Of a stretch of DNA of 64,000 nucleotides, positions 17,628-25,317 are shown piece after piece. Position 1 is the first letter of the stretch. The number at the start of each line of letters is the position of its first letter. The notes under the pieces were generated by a model, which was given only the letters and a program-made list of their open reading frames with translations, was not told where the DNA came from and did not search any database. The translations under genes were made by a program, and so were the position numbers. This DNA is from JAJRXR01 sp041402005 (GTDB taxonomy: Bacteria > Planctomycetota > Phycisphaerae > Phycisphaerales > UBA1924): positions 62,001 to 126,000 of the forward strand of contig JAWKTB010000007.1 of assembly GCA_041402005.1 (NCBI GenBank). Direction: 5' to 3'.

Positions 17628-18473
17628 GTGAGGCGCGTCGGGATAGGCTCTGTCCGCGTGGGTGGAGAAACGCCACAGGTCGAGGTCCGCGTCGAGGGAC
17701 TGACCAAAGCCTTCGGCGAGCACGTCGTCCTCGACCGGATCGACCTCACGATCCGGAGGGGCGAGATCGTCGCAATCGTCGGCATGAGCGGCTCGGGCAA
17801 GACCGTGCTGCTGGATCTCATGACGGGGCTCGTCGAGCCCGACGCGGGGCGGGTGCTGATCGCGGATCACGCCGAGGCGGAGGCGCCCCTCGAGGACATC
17901 CACGCCCTGGACGAGGACGCCTTCGACGCCCTCCGCCTGCACTGGGCGATCGTGTTTCAGCGCAACGCCCTGTTCAGCGCGACGGTGCGTGAGAACTGTG
18001 CGCTCTGGCTGCGTGAGAACGCGCGGATGAGCGAACGCGACATCGAGGAGCGCGTCCGCTGGGCCCTGGGGGCCGCCGCCCTCGACGTGGACGACGTCAT
18101 CGACAAGCACCGGGACGCCTTGTCGGGCGGCATGGCCAAGCGCGTCGCGATCGCCCGGGCGATCGCCATGGACCCGGCGTTGATCTTCTACGACGAGCCG
18201 ACGACCGGGCTCGACCCGATCGTCGCGGGCGAGATCCACGAGCTGATCTGGTCGACGCACAATCTCGCGCGTCGGGGCGGGGGCGTGCGCACCAGCGTGG
18301 TCGTCACGCACGACAAGGAGCTGCTCCGCCGCCTGCGCCCGAGGGTGGTGATGCTCCACGACGGGGGGGTTGCGTACGACGGTCCCTACGACGAGTTCGG
18401 GAAGAACGGGCGGGAGATCGCGCGCGAGTACCTGGCCGCGATGCCGGTCTTGCAGGCCAGGCCAACGGGGTGA
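17628..18473 (+). CDS. MlaF-like ABC transporter ATP-binding protein, second copy
   Basis: The 281-residue ATPase has Walker A GMSGSGKT (about residues 52-59), Q-loop VFQRNALFSA, signature LSGGMAKRVAIARAI and Walker B LIFYDEPTTGLDPI. The N-A-L-F-S and SGGMAKR features place it near the MlaF lipid-transport group, but it differs clearly from the 14754-15650 copy. No permease or MCE gene adjoins it. It converges on the TetR regulator (44-base gap) and is divergent from cysteine desulfurase. GTG 17628 is the annotated start; GTG 17658 is an alternative. The transported substrate cannot be inferred. Confidence 0.9.
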   Translation: MRRVGIGSVRVGGETPQVEVRVEGLTKAFGEHVVLDRIDLTIRRGEIVAIVGMSGSGKTVLLDLMTGLVEPDAGRVLIADHAEAEAPLEDIHALDEDAFDALRLHWAIVFQRNALFSATVRENCALWLRENARMSERDIEERVRWALGAAALDVDDVIDKHRDALSGGMAKRVAIARAIAMDPALIFYDEPTTGLDPIVAGEIHELIWSTHNLARRGGGVRTSVVVTHDKELLRRLRPRVVMLHDGGVAYDGPYDEFGKNGREIAREYLAAMPVLQARPTG

Positions 18474-18517
18474 GTGTCTGGATCTCGAGGCGGAGGCTGT
18501 GCGAAGCCGCGCGTCGA

Positions 18518-19132
18518 TTAGCCCTGCTTGGGCCCCGTGTCCTTGCCCACGAGGATTCGTTCGAGGACGCCCTGGACGTGCCCGCCCGCCGCGTCGCGCC
18601 CGTGCCCGGGGATCGCCATCGCCGCCATTACGCCGTAGCCCATCCCGATGTTGATCAGCAGCCACGCGATGACCTCGGCGCTGAACCGGGTGGTGACTTT
18701 GTGCTGTGCCTGGGCGAGCTTGATCTCGTTGACGAGGAAGGCGTGGACCTTGGTGATGTGGTCGGCGATCGCCTTGTGGATCTCCGGGTCGTCGACCTCG
18801 CTGATCGCCTGCAGGAAGACCTTGTACCCCGCGCGCCCCCGGAGCGAGACCATCGGGTTGTCGCCGATGACGCGCCGCAAGCGCTCGCCCGCGTCCGAGG
18901 CGCCCGCCAGGTCCTTCTCCCACTGCTCGAGCGTCTCCTTGCCCGTCCGCTCGATGAGCGCGATGAACAGGCCCCGCTTGGAGGCGAAGTGGCGGTAGAT
19001 GATGGGCTCGGTCACGCCCGCGGCCTTGGCCAGCTCCGAGGTCGTCGTCCGCGCGTACCCACGCTCGGCGAACAGCTCGGCCGCCCGGTCGAGCAGCTGC
19101 TCCTTCCTCTCGGCGGCGGGGAGTCGGCTCAT
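18518..19132 (-). CDS. TetR-family transcriptional regulator
   Basis: The 204-residue protein has the standard N-terminal helix-turn-helix: RKEQLLDRAAELFAERGY, then TTTSELAKAAGVTEPIIYRHFASKRGLF (residues 9-60), with the conserved YxHF and K. The C-terminal ligand domain is helical and contains a hydrophobic stretch (VIAWLLINIGMGYGVMAAMAI). TetR proteins usually repress a nearby transporter or membrane gene. The convergent MlaF-like ATPase is the closest candidate, but there is no shared promoter and the target is unknown. Confidence 0.9.
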   Translation of the reverse strand: MSRLPAAERKEQLLDRAAELFAERGYARTTTSELAKAAGVTEPIIYRHFASKRGLFIALIERTGKETLEQWEKDLAGASDAGERLRRVIGDNPMVSLRGRAGYKVFLQAISEVDDPEIHKAIADHITKVHAFLVNEIKLAQAQHKVTTRFSAEVIAWLLINIGMGYGVMAAMAIPGHGRDAAGGHVQGVLERILVGKDTGPKQG

Positions 19133-19182
19133 GCCCGAAACTCCTGAGGGGGCCCGCGCGGGACCATCCGCGGGGGCGTAGG

Positions 19183-19497
19183 TTAGCCGTTCCTATCCTC
19201 GGCGTCCTCCGGGGGCCACTCCACAGGAGGCGGGTCGTACCCCCCCTTGCTCAGAGGGTGACACCGCGCCAGACGCCTGATCGTCAGGACCGAGCCCCGC
19301 CAGGCGCCGTGCCGACGCAGGGCCTCCTCGGCGTACCGCGAACAGGTCGGCTCAAATCGGCATTGCCCGCCCACAAAGGGCGAGAGCGTCGCGCGATAGA
19401 CCCAGATCAGCCCGATCAGGGGCGTCGCCGCCCAGCGGGCCAGGACCCCCGGGCGGGAGGACGCCGGCGGGACCAGGTGGCGCGCCGCTTCACCCAT
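19183..19497 (-). CDS. yidD: Membrane protein insertion efficiency factor YidD
   Basis: The 104-residue protein contains the family signature: a hydrophobic helix (about 23-45), then GQCRFEPTCSRYAEEAL and RCHPLSKGGYDPPPVEW with three conserved cysteines. YidD assists YidC-dependent insertion of inner-membrane proteins and is normally encoded beside rnpA. Here it follows rnpA with an 8-base overlap (19490-19497), so the two are translated from one transcript. Length and motif order are standard. The stop lies 50 bases before the start of the tetR gene on the same strand. Confidence 0.95.
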   Translation of the reverse strand: MGEAARHLVPPASSRPGVLARWAATPLIGLIWVYRATLSPFVGGQCRFEPTCSRYAEEALRRHGAWRGSVLTIRRLARCHPLSKGGYDPPPVEWPPEDAEDRNG

Positions 19498-19921
19498 TGG
19501 CGTCCTTCTTGGCGGAGCGACGCGACTGCTCGCGGTGCGCCCGCTCGATCAGTGCCGAGAGGAGCGTCACGCACTCGCCGAGCCCAGAGGGGCGACCTCT
19601 CGCCGAGACGACGACGTCGTACGACCCCTCGGGGGGCGAGGGGAGGGTCGGCGCCAGGTGTCGGAAAGCCTCGCGGATCAGGCGCTTGGTGCGGGCGCGA
19701 TCGACGGCCCGCCCGACCCGCCTGCCGACGCTCAGGCCGAGGCGGGGCTCGGTCCGGTCGGTCGGAAAGAGGTGGACCGTCAGGAGGTCGGCGCTCTTGC
19801 GCAGCTTGTGCGCGTAGACGGCGTCGTACTCGCGGGCATGGGTGAGTCGGTGGCGACGCCGGTAGGTCAGCCCCCGGGGCTGGGCGGGCTCTCTCGCGGA
19901 CTCGCGCTCGGAAGTCGTCAC
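19490..19921 (-). CDS. rnpA: Ribonuclease P protein component
   Basis: RnpA is the basic protein subunit that assists the RNase P RNA in trimming tRNA 5' ends. The GTG at 19921 gives 143 residues. The core is RHRLTHAREYDAVYAHK, followed by LGLSVGRRVGRAVDRARTKRLIREAFR, the RNR-type motif region (about residues 68-94); the usual N of RNR is replaced by A-R-T. The C-terminus contains YDVVVSARG. It precedes yidD with an 8-base overlap. The ribosomal protein L34 gene rpmH, which normally lies directly upstream, is not there; a membrane-protein gene lies instead. Confidence 0.92.
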   Translation of the reverse strand: MTTSERESAREPAQPRGLTYRRRHRLTHAREYDAVYAHKLRKSADLLTVHLFPTDRTEPRLGLSVGRRVGRAVDRARTKRLIREAFRHLAPTLPSPPEGSYDVVVSARGRPSGLGECVTLLSALIERAHREQSRRSAKKDANG

Positions 19922-20499
19922 GTCGGAGCAGGATAGGAGCGGGCGGGGGGCTCGCCGTTCGTGTCGGCGCTCGCCCTCGACGGCGGGAGCAGGCCGACCA
20001 TGACCAGTGCCGCGCCGGCGGCGATCAGCCAGAGGCGCCCCGTCTCGTCGGTCGCCCACCCGGCGAGCGTCGAATCGACCCGGACGCGCTCGGGCAGCTC
20101 GGTCGCGGGGGGCTCCAGAGAGGCCAGGGGTCCCGCCGCCGCCGGCGTCCGGGGGCCGATTGCGACGGGCTCTCGCCCGGCCCGGACCAGATTCAGCTGC
20201 GTCTCGGCGAGGCTGTCGAGCAGGACGGGGTCCCCCCGCTCGAGGGCGGCGAGGAAGGCCTCATGACGCTCCAGGCGGTCGAGCACGCCCCGCTCGACCG
20301 CCAAGGCCCGGTCACGACGCCAGCGCGCGTCGGCAAGGTCGTCGGAGGCGGGGATGAGCAGGGCGGCGGCGAGCAGCATCACGCCCGAGAGCAGCAGCAG
20401 CCACCCGGCGTCGAGAACGGGGCCCTTCGAGCGTGCGGGCGTGTCCACCACGGCGTGCGTATCGGGCCGCGGGACCGCGGCGCTGCAATCCCGGGGCAT
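19918..20499 (-). CDS. Two-TM membrane protein of unknown function
   Basis: The protein has a hydrophobic segment near the start (LDAGWLLLLSGVMLLAAALLIP) and a second near the end (LWLIAAGAALVMVGLLPP). Between them are about 120 helical, charged residues with DARWRRDRALAVERGVLDRLERHE, which suggests a coiled coil. ATG 20499 is chosen because an earlier in-frame start at 20541 overlaps the divergent ketosynthase gene; GTG 20451 is a further alternative. It overlaps the start of rnpA by 4 bases, so it may be the first gene of an rnpA-yidD operon. No family was recognised. Confidence 0.6.
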   Translation of the reverse strand: MPRDCSAAVPRPDTHAVVDTPARSKGPVLDAGWLLLLSGVMLLAAALLIPASDDLADARWRRDRALAVERGVLDRLERHEAFLAALERGDPVLLDSLAETQLNLVRAGREPVAIGPRTPAAAGPLASLEPPATELPERVRVDSTLAGWATDETGRLWLIAAGAALVMVGLLPPSRASADTNGEPPARSYPAPT

Positions 20500-20540
20500 G
20501 CGCCCGGGGTTTGGGCGTTGCGCCCCATACACTTGGCCCA

Positions 20541-21896
20541 ATGCGCCGCGGGGTGTGCATCACGGGTGTCGGGACGGTCAGCGCGCTGGGCCTCGGGGTC
20601 GAGGCGCTGTGGGAGGGGATGTGCGCGCCGCGTTCGGCGCTCAAGCCCATCTCGACGTTCGACGCCTCCGGGTTCGCCTGCCGTCTGGGTGGGCAGCTCG
20701 ACGAGCTCCCGGTGCGCGACTATGTGCCCAAGGGGTACCGCAAGGCGACGAAGGTGATGGCGCGCGACTCGGAGATCGCGGTCGTCGCGGCCAGACTCGC
20801 GGTCCTGGACGCCCGGCTCCGGACGCGTGGGAGCGAGGACGGGGAGGAGGGCTTCGAGATCACGCCCGCGCGGACCGGGGCGCACATCGGCGCGGGGCTG
20901 ATCGCCGCGGAGACCGACGAGCTGAGCCGGGCGCTGGCGACGAGCCTCGACGACGACGGGACGTTCTCCCTGCGCAAGTGGGGGACGGCGCCCGAGGTCG
21001 AGGGCTCGGGCGGCGCGATGAACAACCTGCCCCCCCTGTGGATGCTCAAGTACCTGCCGAACATGCTGGCGTGCCACGTGACGATCGTGCACGGCGCCGA
21101 GGGGCCGAGCAACACGATCACGTGCTTCGACTCGAGCGCGCTCTTGTGCCTGGGTGAGTCGGCGCGGGTGATCGAGCGTGGGGCGGCGGACATTTGCTTC
21201 TCGGGTGGCGCCGAGAGCAAGCTGAACTACATGGGCATGCTGCGCCTCGAGATGGGCGGGCGCCTCGCCGAGACGGGCGACGAGACGGACGGGTCGAGAC
21301 TCGTGCGTCCCTACGACCCAGGGTCGGCGGGGACGTTGATCGGCGAGGGCGGGGGGATCCTGATCCTCGAGGAGACGGCGCACGCGCGGGCGCGGGGGGC
21401 GAAGGCGTACGCGGAGGTCGCGGGCTTCGGCGCGGCGTTGTCCCCAAACCCGGTGCGCGCGACGTTCGACGGCGCGCCCGAGGCGGACGAGGGGCTCTCC
21501 GACGCGATCGAGGCGGCGCTGCGCGACGCGGGCGTCTCGCCGAGCGACATCGACGCGATCGTGCCGGCGGGGCTGGGCGTTCCGAGCCTCGATCGGGCGG
21601 AGGCGGGGGCCCTGCGTCGGGTGTTCGCGGATCGCCTCGCGTCGATCCCGTTGGTGACCAGTTCGCCGAACTTTGGCGCGTGCCACGCGGGCCAGGGGGG
21701 CCTCCAGGCGGCGTTGGGGGCGGTCTGTCTGCGTCGCCAGATGCTCCCGGCAAGAATCCATGGGTCCGCGCCCGCGCGCGGGCTCGACGCCGGCGCGTGC
21801 GATATGCGCGACGCCGATTTGTCGCACGTGCTCGTGTGCACGGGCGCCCTTGGCGGTCAGAACGCCGCGCTGGTCCTCAGGCGGACCGGCGGCTGA
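20541..21896 (+). CDS. Ketosynthase-like protein lacking the catalytic triad (CLF-like)
   Basis: The fold is beta-ketoacyl synthase (MRRGVCITGVGTVSALG at the start and LVCTGALGGQNAALVLRR at the end), 451 residues. The active-site cysteine is missing: GPSNTITCFDSSALLC replaces the usual TACAAG, with Asp197 at the nucleophile position by alignment. The region of the first catalytic His reads PAGLGVPSLD instead of AHGTGTxxxD, and the Lys/GH block reads SSPNFGACHAG. It is therefore probably a non-catalytic partner, analogous to the chain-length factor (KS-beta) of type II systems. The intact KS gene lies at 22682-24004. Start ATG 20541 gives the expected N-terminus. Confidence 0.88.
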   Translation: MRRGVCITGVGTVSALGLGVEALWEGMCAPRSALKPISTFDASGFACRLGGQLDELPVRDYVPKGYRKATKVMARDSEIAVVAARLAVLDARLRTRGSEDGEEGFEITPARTGAHIGAGLIAAETDELSRALATSLDDDGTFSLRKWGTAPEVEGSGGAMNNLPPLWMLKYLPNMLACHVTIVHGAEGPSNTITCFDSSALLCLGESARVIERGAADICFSGGAESKLNYMGMLRLEMGGRLAETGDETDGSRLVRPYDPGSAGTLIGEGGGILILEETAHARARGAKAYAEVAGFGAALSPNPVRATFDGAPEADEGLSDAIEAALRDAGVSPSDIDAIVPAGLGVPSLDRAEAGALRRVFADRLASIPLVTSSPNFGACHAGQGGLQAALGAVCLRRQMLPARIHGSAPARGLDAGACDMRDADLSHVLVCTGALGGQNAALVLRRTGG

Positions 21897-21931
21897 GCAA
21901 CCTTTGTTTCCTCTCATCAGGAGTACTAGAC

Positions 21932-22552
21932 ATGCCAGATTACGCCAGGCCCGACCGGTACGACCGTCCCCATGATCGCGGACGTGGTGGGCGCGGCGGC
22001 GGCGGTGGCGGGGGCGATCGCGGGCGCGGCAGGGGCGGGATGCCCTTGTCCGAGCTCGACCCCGCGCTCACCGACATCTCCCGTCGCGTGATCGGGTGCG
22101 CCATCGAAGTCCACAAGCAGCTCGGCCCCGGGTACCCCATCGACATCTACCGCACTGCTCTGCATAGCGCGATGACCAAGGACGGGATCAACTACAAGGT
22201 CGATGCGCCGCTCGACGTCAAGTGCGACGGGCAGTCCGTCGGCGCCGTCAGCGCGGATCTGTACATCAACGACCGCTTCCTCGTGAACCTGTACGCCGAG
22301 CACATGGACATCGGCAGCCAGGAGCGCTCCGAGCTGCGCGCCCGATTGCGGGCGGCGGACCAGGAGCTGGGACTCATCATCAACTTCGGCGAGCGCCGCC
22401 TCAAGGACGGCTTGGTGCGCGTCCTCAACCCCGACAAGCTCAACAAGCTCCGGGACGAAGAGGAGGAGTACGAGGACGACGACGAGTACGAGGACGACGA
22501 GGACGGGGAGTACGAGGACGACGACGAAGAGGGCGACGACGACGAGGACTGA
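21932..22552 (+). CDS. GxxExxY-like protein, catalytic residues degenerate
   Basis: The 206-residue protein has an Arg/Gly-rich head (residues 12-36). Residues 40-170 match the GxxExxY family, a compact PD-(D/E)xK-like domain: VIGCAIEVHKQLGPGYPIDIY and later LIINFGERRLKDGLVRVLNP. The naming motif reads GYPIDIY, so the Glu is Ile. The usual (D)...ExK strand reads RFLVNLYAEHMD, with no catalytic Lys. Nuclease activity is therefore unlikely. From residue 174 on, the tail is almost entirely Asp, Glu and Tyr. It lies 35 bases after the CLF-like gene in the same direction, between the two ketosynthases. Function unknown. Confidence 0.8.
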   Translation: MPDYARPDRYDRPHDRGRGGRGGGGGGGDRGRGRGGMPLSELDPALTDISRRVIGCAIEVHKQLGPGYPIDIYRTALHSAMTKDGINYKVDAPLDVKCDGQSVGAVSADLYINDRFLVNLYAEHMDIGSQERSELRARLRAADQELGLIINFGERRLKDGLVRVLNPDKLNKLRDEEEEYEDDDEYEDDEDGEYEDDDEEGDDDED

Positions 22553-22579
22553 TCCCCGCGATTCCTCTCCCCGGTGGGG

Positions 22580-22630
22580 CCGGTTTCCAACCGGACTGTT
22601 GATCCTCGGAGGCGAGGGCTTCCAGCCCTC
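22580..22630. repeat. Pair of TTCCA-loop hairpins
   Basis: Two perfect short hairpins, CCGGTTTCCAACCGG (22580-22594) and GAGGGCTTCCAGCCCTC (22614-22630), follow the GxxExxY gene. Both have the loop TTCCA or similar. The same loop occurs in the palindrome downstream of glyS. They probably act as weak terminators or are dispersed repeats. Confidence 0.7.
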
Positions 22631-22681
22631 TCGCAATTGACAGCACACGATCGCGCGACGGGAACGCCCCGCGATCGCTTC

Positions 22682-24004
22682 ATGGGTTCACGACGCGTCG
22701 TCATCACGGGTATGGGCTGGGTCACGCCCCTGGGCGATCGACTGGACACGGTCTGGGCGAGGCTCGTCGAGGGCACGAGCGCGATCGGGCCGGTGACGCG
22801 GTATGACGCGGCGAGCTTCGCGACCAACTTCGCCGCCGAGGTGAAGGGCTTCGACCTTGGCGACTTCCTCGGCGCGGGCGCACGCGCCCACGAGCACGCG
22901 GGCGTGAGCACCAAGTTCGCCCTCGCCGCCGCCACGCGGGCGTGGGACCAGGCGAAGCTCGACGGCGTGAACCCCAAGCGCATCGGGATCTACATGGGCG
23001 CGGGGGAGGGCTCGCTCGACTTCGACAACTTCGCGGCGGCCAACGTCGCGGGGTGGGACAACGAGGGGCAGCGCGTCGACGGCAAGGCCTGGACCCGCGT
23101 CGCGCACGAGCGGATGACCCGCGAGCGTGAGATCGAGCAGGAACCGCACCTGACGGTGACGCACCTGGCCCAGCAGTTCGGCTGCCGAGGGCCGGCGTTC
23201 AACTGCATGACCGCCTGCGCCGCCGGCGCCCAGTCGGTCGGCGAGGCGAGCGAGATCATCAGGCGGGGCGACGCCGACGTCATGCTCGCCGGCGGGGCGC
23301 ACTCGATGATCCACCCCCTGGGGATGACCGGGTTCATCCGCCTGACCGCGATGAGCACGCGGCGCGACGACCCGGCCCACGCGTCGCGTCCGTTCGACGC
23401 GACGCGTGACGGGTTCGTGATGGGCGAGGGCGCGGGGGTCGTCGTGATCGAGGAGTTGGAGCACGCCTTGGCGCGGGGGGCGACGCCGATCGCGGAGATC
23501 GCGGGGTACGGCTCGTCCGCCGATGCCTTCCGCATTACGGATATTCAGCCCGACGGGCGGGGCGCCGCGGCGGCGATGCGCCAGGCGTTGGCCCAGGCCG
23601 GCATCGACCCGACCAAGCCCGACGCGAAGGGTCGCGCCCCCGTGCAGTACGTCAACGCCCACGGCACGGGGACGCAGGAGAACGACAAGATCGAGACTGC
23701 CGCCGTCAAACTTACGTTCGGCGAAATGGCGAACAAGCTGCTGTTCGGCTCGGTCAAGAGCATGCTCGGGCACCTGATCCAGGCGGCGGGAACGGTCGAG
23801 CTGATCGTGTGCGTCAAGGCGATCGAGACGGGCGTCGTGCCGCCGACGTTCAACCTGAAGAACCCCGACCCGGCATGCGATCTCGACCATGTCGCAGGCG
23901 GAGCGCGGGATCTCAATACCGCTGGTGGGATCGAGGTTTGCCTCTCCAACTCCTTCGGGTTCGGGGGCCAGAACGACGCGGTCTGCGTCCGGCGGTACAG
24001 GTAG
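22682..24004 (+). CDS. Beta-ketoacyl synthase, catalytically intact (KS-alpha-like)
   Basis: The 440-residue enzyme carries out Claisen condensation of acyl and malonyl units on acyl carrier protein. The full triad is present: Cys179 in CMTACAAGAQS, His326 in VNAHGTGTQEND, and Lys358/His363 in GSVKSMLGHLIQAAG. The start ATG 22682 matches MGSRRVVITGMGWVTP. It pairs with the inactive KS upstream, as in KS-alpha/KS-beta systems. Its last ~35 codons use more A/T-ending codons than the rest of the gene, and a second, diverged copy of this 3' end lies at 29263-29382. No ACP or other chain-modifying gene is visible, so the product cannot be named. Confidence 0.9.
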   Translation: MGSRRVVITGMGWVTPLGDRLDTVWARLVEGTSAIGPVTRYDAASFATNFAAEVKGFDLGDFLGAGARAHEHAGVSTKFALAAATRAWDQAKLDGVNPKRIGIYMGAGEGSLDFDNFAAANVAGWDNEGQRVDGKAWTRVAHERMTREREIEQEPHLTVTHLAQQFGCRGPAFNCMTACAAGAQSVGEASEIIRRGDADVMLAGGAHSMIHPLGMTGFIRLTAMSTRRDDPAHASRPFDATRDGFVMGEGAGVVVIEELEHALARGATPIAEIAGYGSSADAFRITDIQPDGRGAAAAMRQALAQAGIDPTKPDAKGRAPVQYVNAHGTGTQENDKIETAAVKLTFGEMANKLLFGSVKSMLGHLIQAAGTVELIVCVKAIETGVVPPTFNLKNPDPACDLDHVAGGARDLNTAGGIEVCLSNSFGFGGQNDAVCVRRYR

Positions 24005-24045
24005 TCGTCCGGGACGGATAGCTCCCTATCTTTTGTGCTTCCGAC

Positions 24046-24107
24046 TTGCGTTCGCCCGATCTGGTCGTTAGGTTGCGTGTTGGTTCGAGGTGAGTTTTCA
24101 TCTCGAA
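24046..24107 (+). promoter_or_regulatory. Candidate promoter and leader hairpin before module A
   Basis: TTGCGT (24046-24051), 17 bases, then TAGGTT (24069-24074) resembles a weak sigma-70 promoter. Downstream is an inverted repeat, TTCGAGGTGA (24084-24093) and TCATCTCGAA (24098-24107), with one G-T pair and a 4-base loop. A strong ribosome-binding site GAAGGGGGAA follows. The hairpin could be an operator or an attenuating leader structure; this is inference. Confidence 0.4.
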
Positions 24108-24127
24108 GGCCACAGAAGGGGGAACAT

Positions 24128-24391
24128 ATGAAACAGGGTTTGCAGGCGGTCGCCGGGTTTTTGCTCGTCGGCGGCGCGGTCGCGATTGGGCAGATCCTTC
24201 CGCCTCACTATGTGTCGTGCGATTGCACAAGCATCGCCGTGTGCACCGGAGTTGCCCACGCCAGTTGCAAGCTCAATGAGAACTGCGCGTGCTGTCGCCA
24301 GGGAACCGGCGATTGGGAGTGCAAGTGCTGCACGGCGGAGTTTGACTGTCTGAATGTGCCCGGCTGGACGTGCAACAAGGTGTCGCGATAG
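24128..24391 (+). CDS. Cys-rich secreted mini-protein, module A
   Basis: The ATG at 24128 has a strong GAAGGGGGAA ribosome-binding site; a longer frame from 24035 is rejected. The 87-residue product has a signal peptide (about residues 1-21, hydrophobic core AGFLLVGGAVAIG). The mature part of roughly 65 residues holds 12 cysteines. Key blocks are SCDC, NENCACC, WECKCC, EFDCL and WTCNK. The C-x-C-C ... W-x-C-K-x-C ... F-D-C-L pattern is shared with the module B protein at 26808. Such density implies a disulfide-rich fold formed in the periplasm or outside. The gene heads a module ending in a MauE-type redox protein. Confidence 0.8.
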   Translation: MKQGLQAVAGFLLVGGAVAIGQILPPHYVSCDCTSIAVCTGVAHASCKLNENCACCRQGTGDWECKCCTAEFDCLNVPGWTCNKVSR

Positions 24392-24438
24392 CGCCGCTCG
24401 CGTGGCGTCTGATGCGGTTTGGTCCCCGGAGGGTCGTT

Positions 24439-25308
24439 GTGTTGCCAAAGACGGCGCGCATCATTCTTGTGATCTCCATATCGCTCCTCGTGGCGGGGAT
24501 TGCGGTGTGGAGGAGCCGGGTACTGAACCCTCGGCATAGCAAAGCGGAGCCGACACGCGAGGAGATGGTCAAGGCGGGGCGCAAGGTCTACGCGAAGATC
24601 CCGATGACCCCGCTCGAGAGCTTCACTTCCGCCGAGGAACTGCGACAGAGTTTGCTCGACATCGTGGAAGGGAGCGAGGCCGACGCGTCGGCGAGCGAGC
24701 AGATCATTGCGCAGGCGGCGGACCTCGTGTACTACCGGTTCTGTCAGTCGTCACCCGAGGAGTACGCGGCCAGCCGGGAGCGCTGGGGCTACCGGCGCTT
24801 CTCGACGGCGGAGATGCGTCGGAGGATGGTTGCAGAGGATTACGAGCTCATCTTCCACGAGCCCTATCCGGGCGATGACAAGATCGAGGAGGTGTATCGA
24901 CGGCTGTGGCAGTCCTCTGTCGAGCGAGACGGCGGCGTGTCGCGCGTCGTGAAGATGAGCGCGACGGGCATGGGCGCGGAGATCGCGTTCCAAGATGGCA
25001 TGTGCCTCGAGAACATGGGTGATTGGCCCCGCCTTTCAGGAGAGCTTGGTGAGGATGTCTGGCACGGCGGAGGGAGTGGCGCATGTCGGAGTTGGTTCGT
25101 GGCTCCTCAAGGCATACTCCCGGAAGGAATTCGGGCAAGCGGGCGCTGCGCCCGCGCCGCCCTGCTCGGGATCGTGATCGAGGCCGAGAATGGAGTGCGG
25201 TACCCCATCATGATGACCCTCTATCAACTGAAGCCCGGAGAGCCCTGGTGGATCGCCGCGTTCGGGCGGATGAACGCCGATCCGTCCCAGCCCATCGTCG
25301 AGTACTAG
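24439..25308 (+). CDS. Single-TM protein, module A
   Basis: Starting at GTG 24439, with a GGAGG 6 bases upstream, gives 289 residues. In-frame ATG 24412 and GTG 24370 are alternatives; the latter overlaps the Cys-rich gene. One N-terminal TM is seen (ARIILVISISLLVAGIAVW), directly followed by RSRVLN. The soluble part contains QSSPEEYAASRERWGY and ends with PWWIAAFGRMN. The module B protein at 27126 has the same layout (WRSRVVN, QSSPEAYVASR, RWWLGQVTSV), so the two are paralogues. No family was recognised. Topology predicts the bulk of the protein outside the cytoplasm. Confidence 0.75.
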   Translation: MLPKTARIILVISISLLVAGIAVWRSRVLNPRHSKAEPTREEMVKAGRKVYAKIPMTPLESFTSAEELRQSLLDIVEGSEADASASEQIIAQAADLVYYRFCQSSPEEYAASRERWGYRRFSTAEMRRRMVAEDYELIFHEPYPGDDKIEEVYRRLWQSSVERDGGVSRVVKMSATGMGAEIAFQDGMCLENMGDWPRLSGELGEDVWHGGGSGACRSWFVAPQGILPEGIRASGRCARAALLGIVIEAENGVRYPIMMTLYQLKPGEPWWIAAFGRMNADPSQPIVEY

Positions 25309-25317
25309 AGGCGCCGA

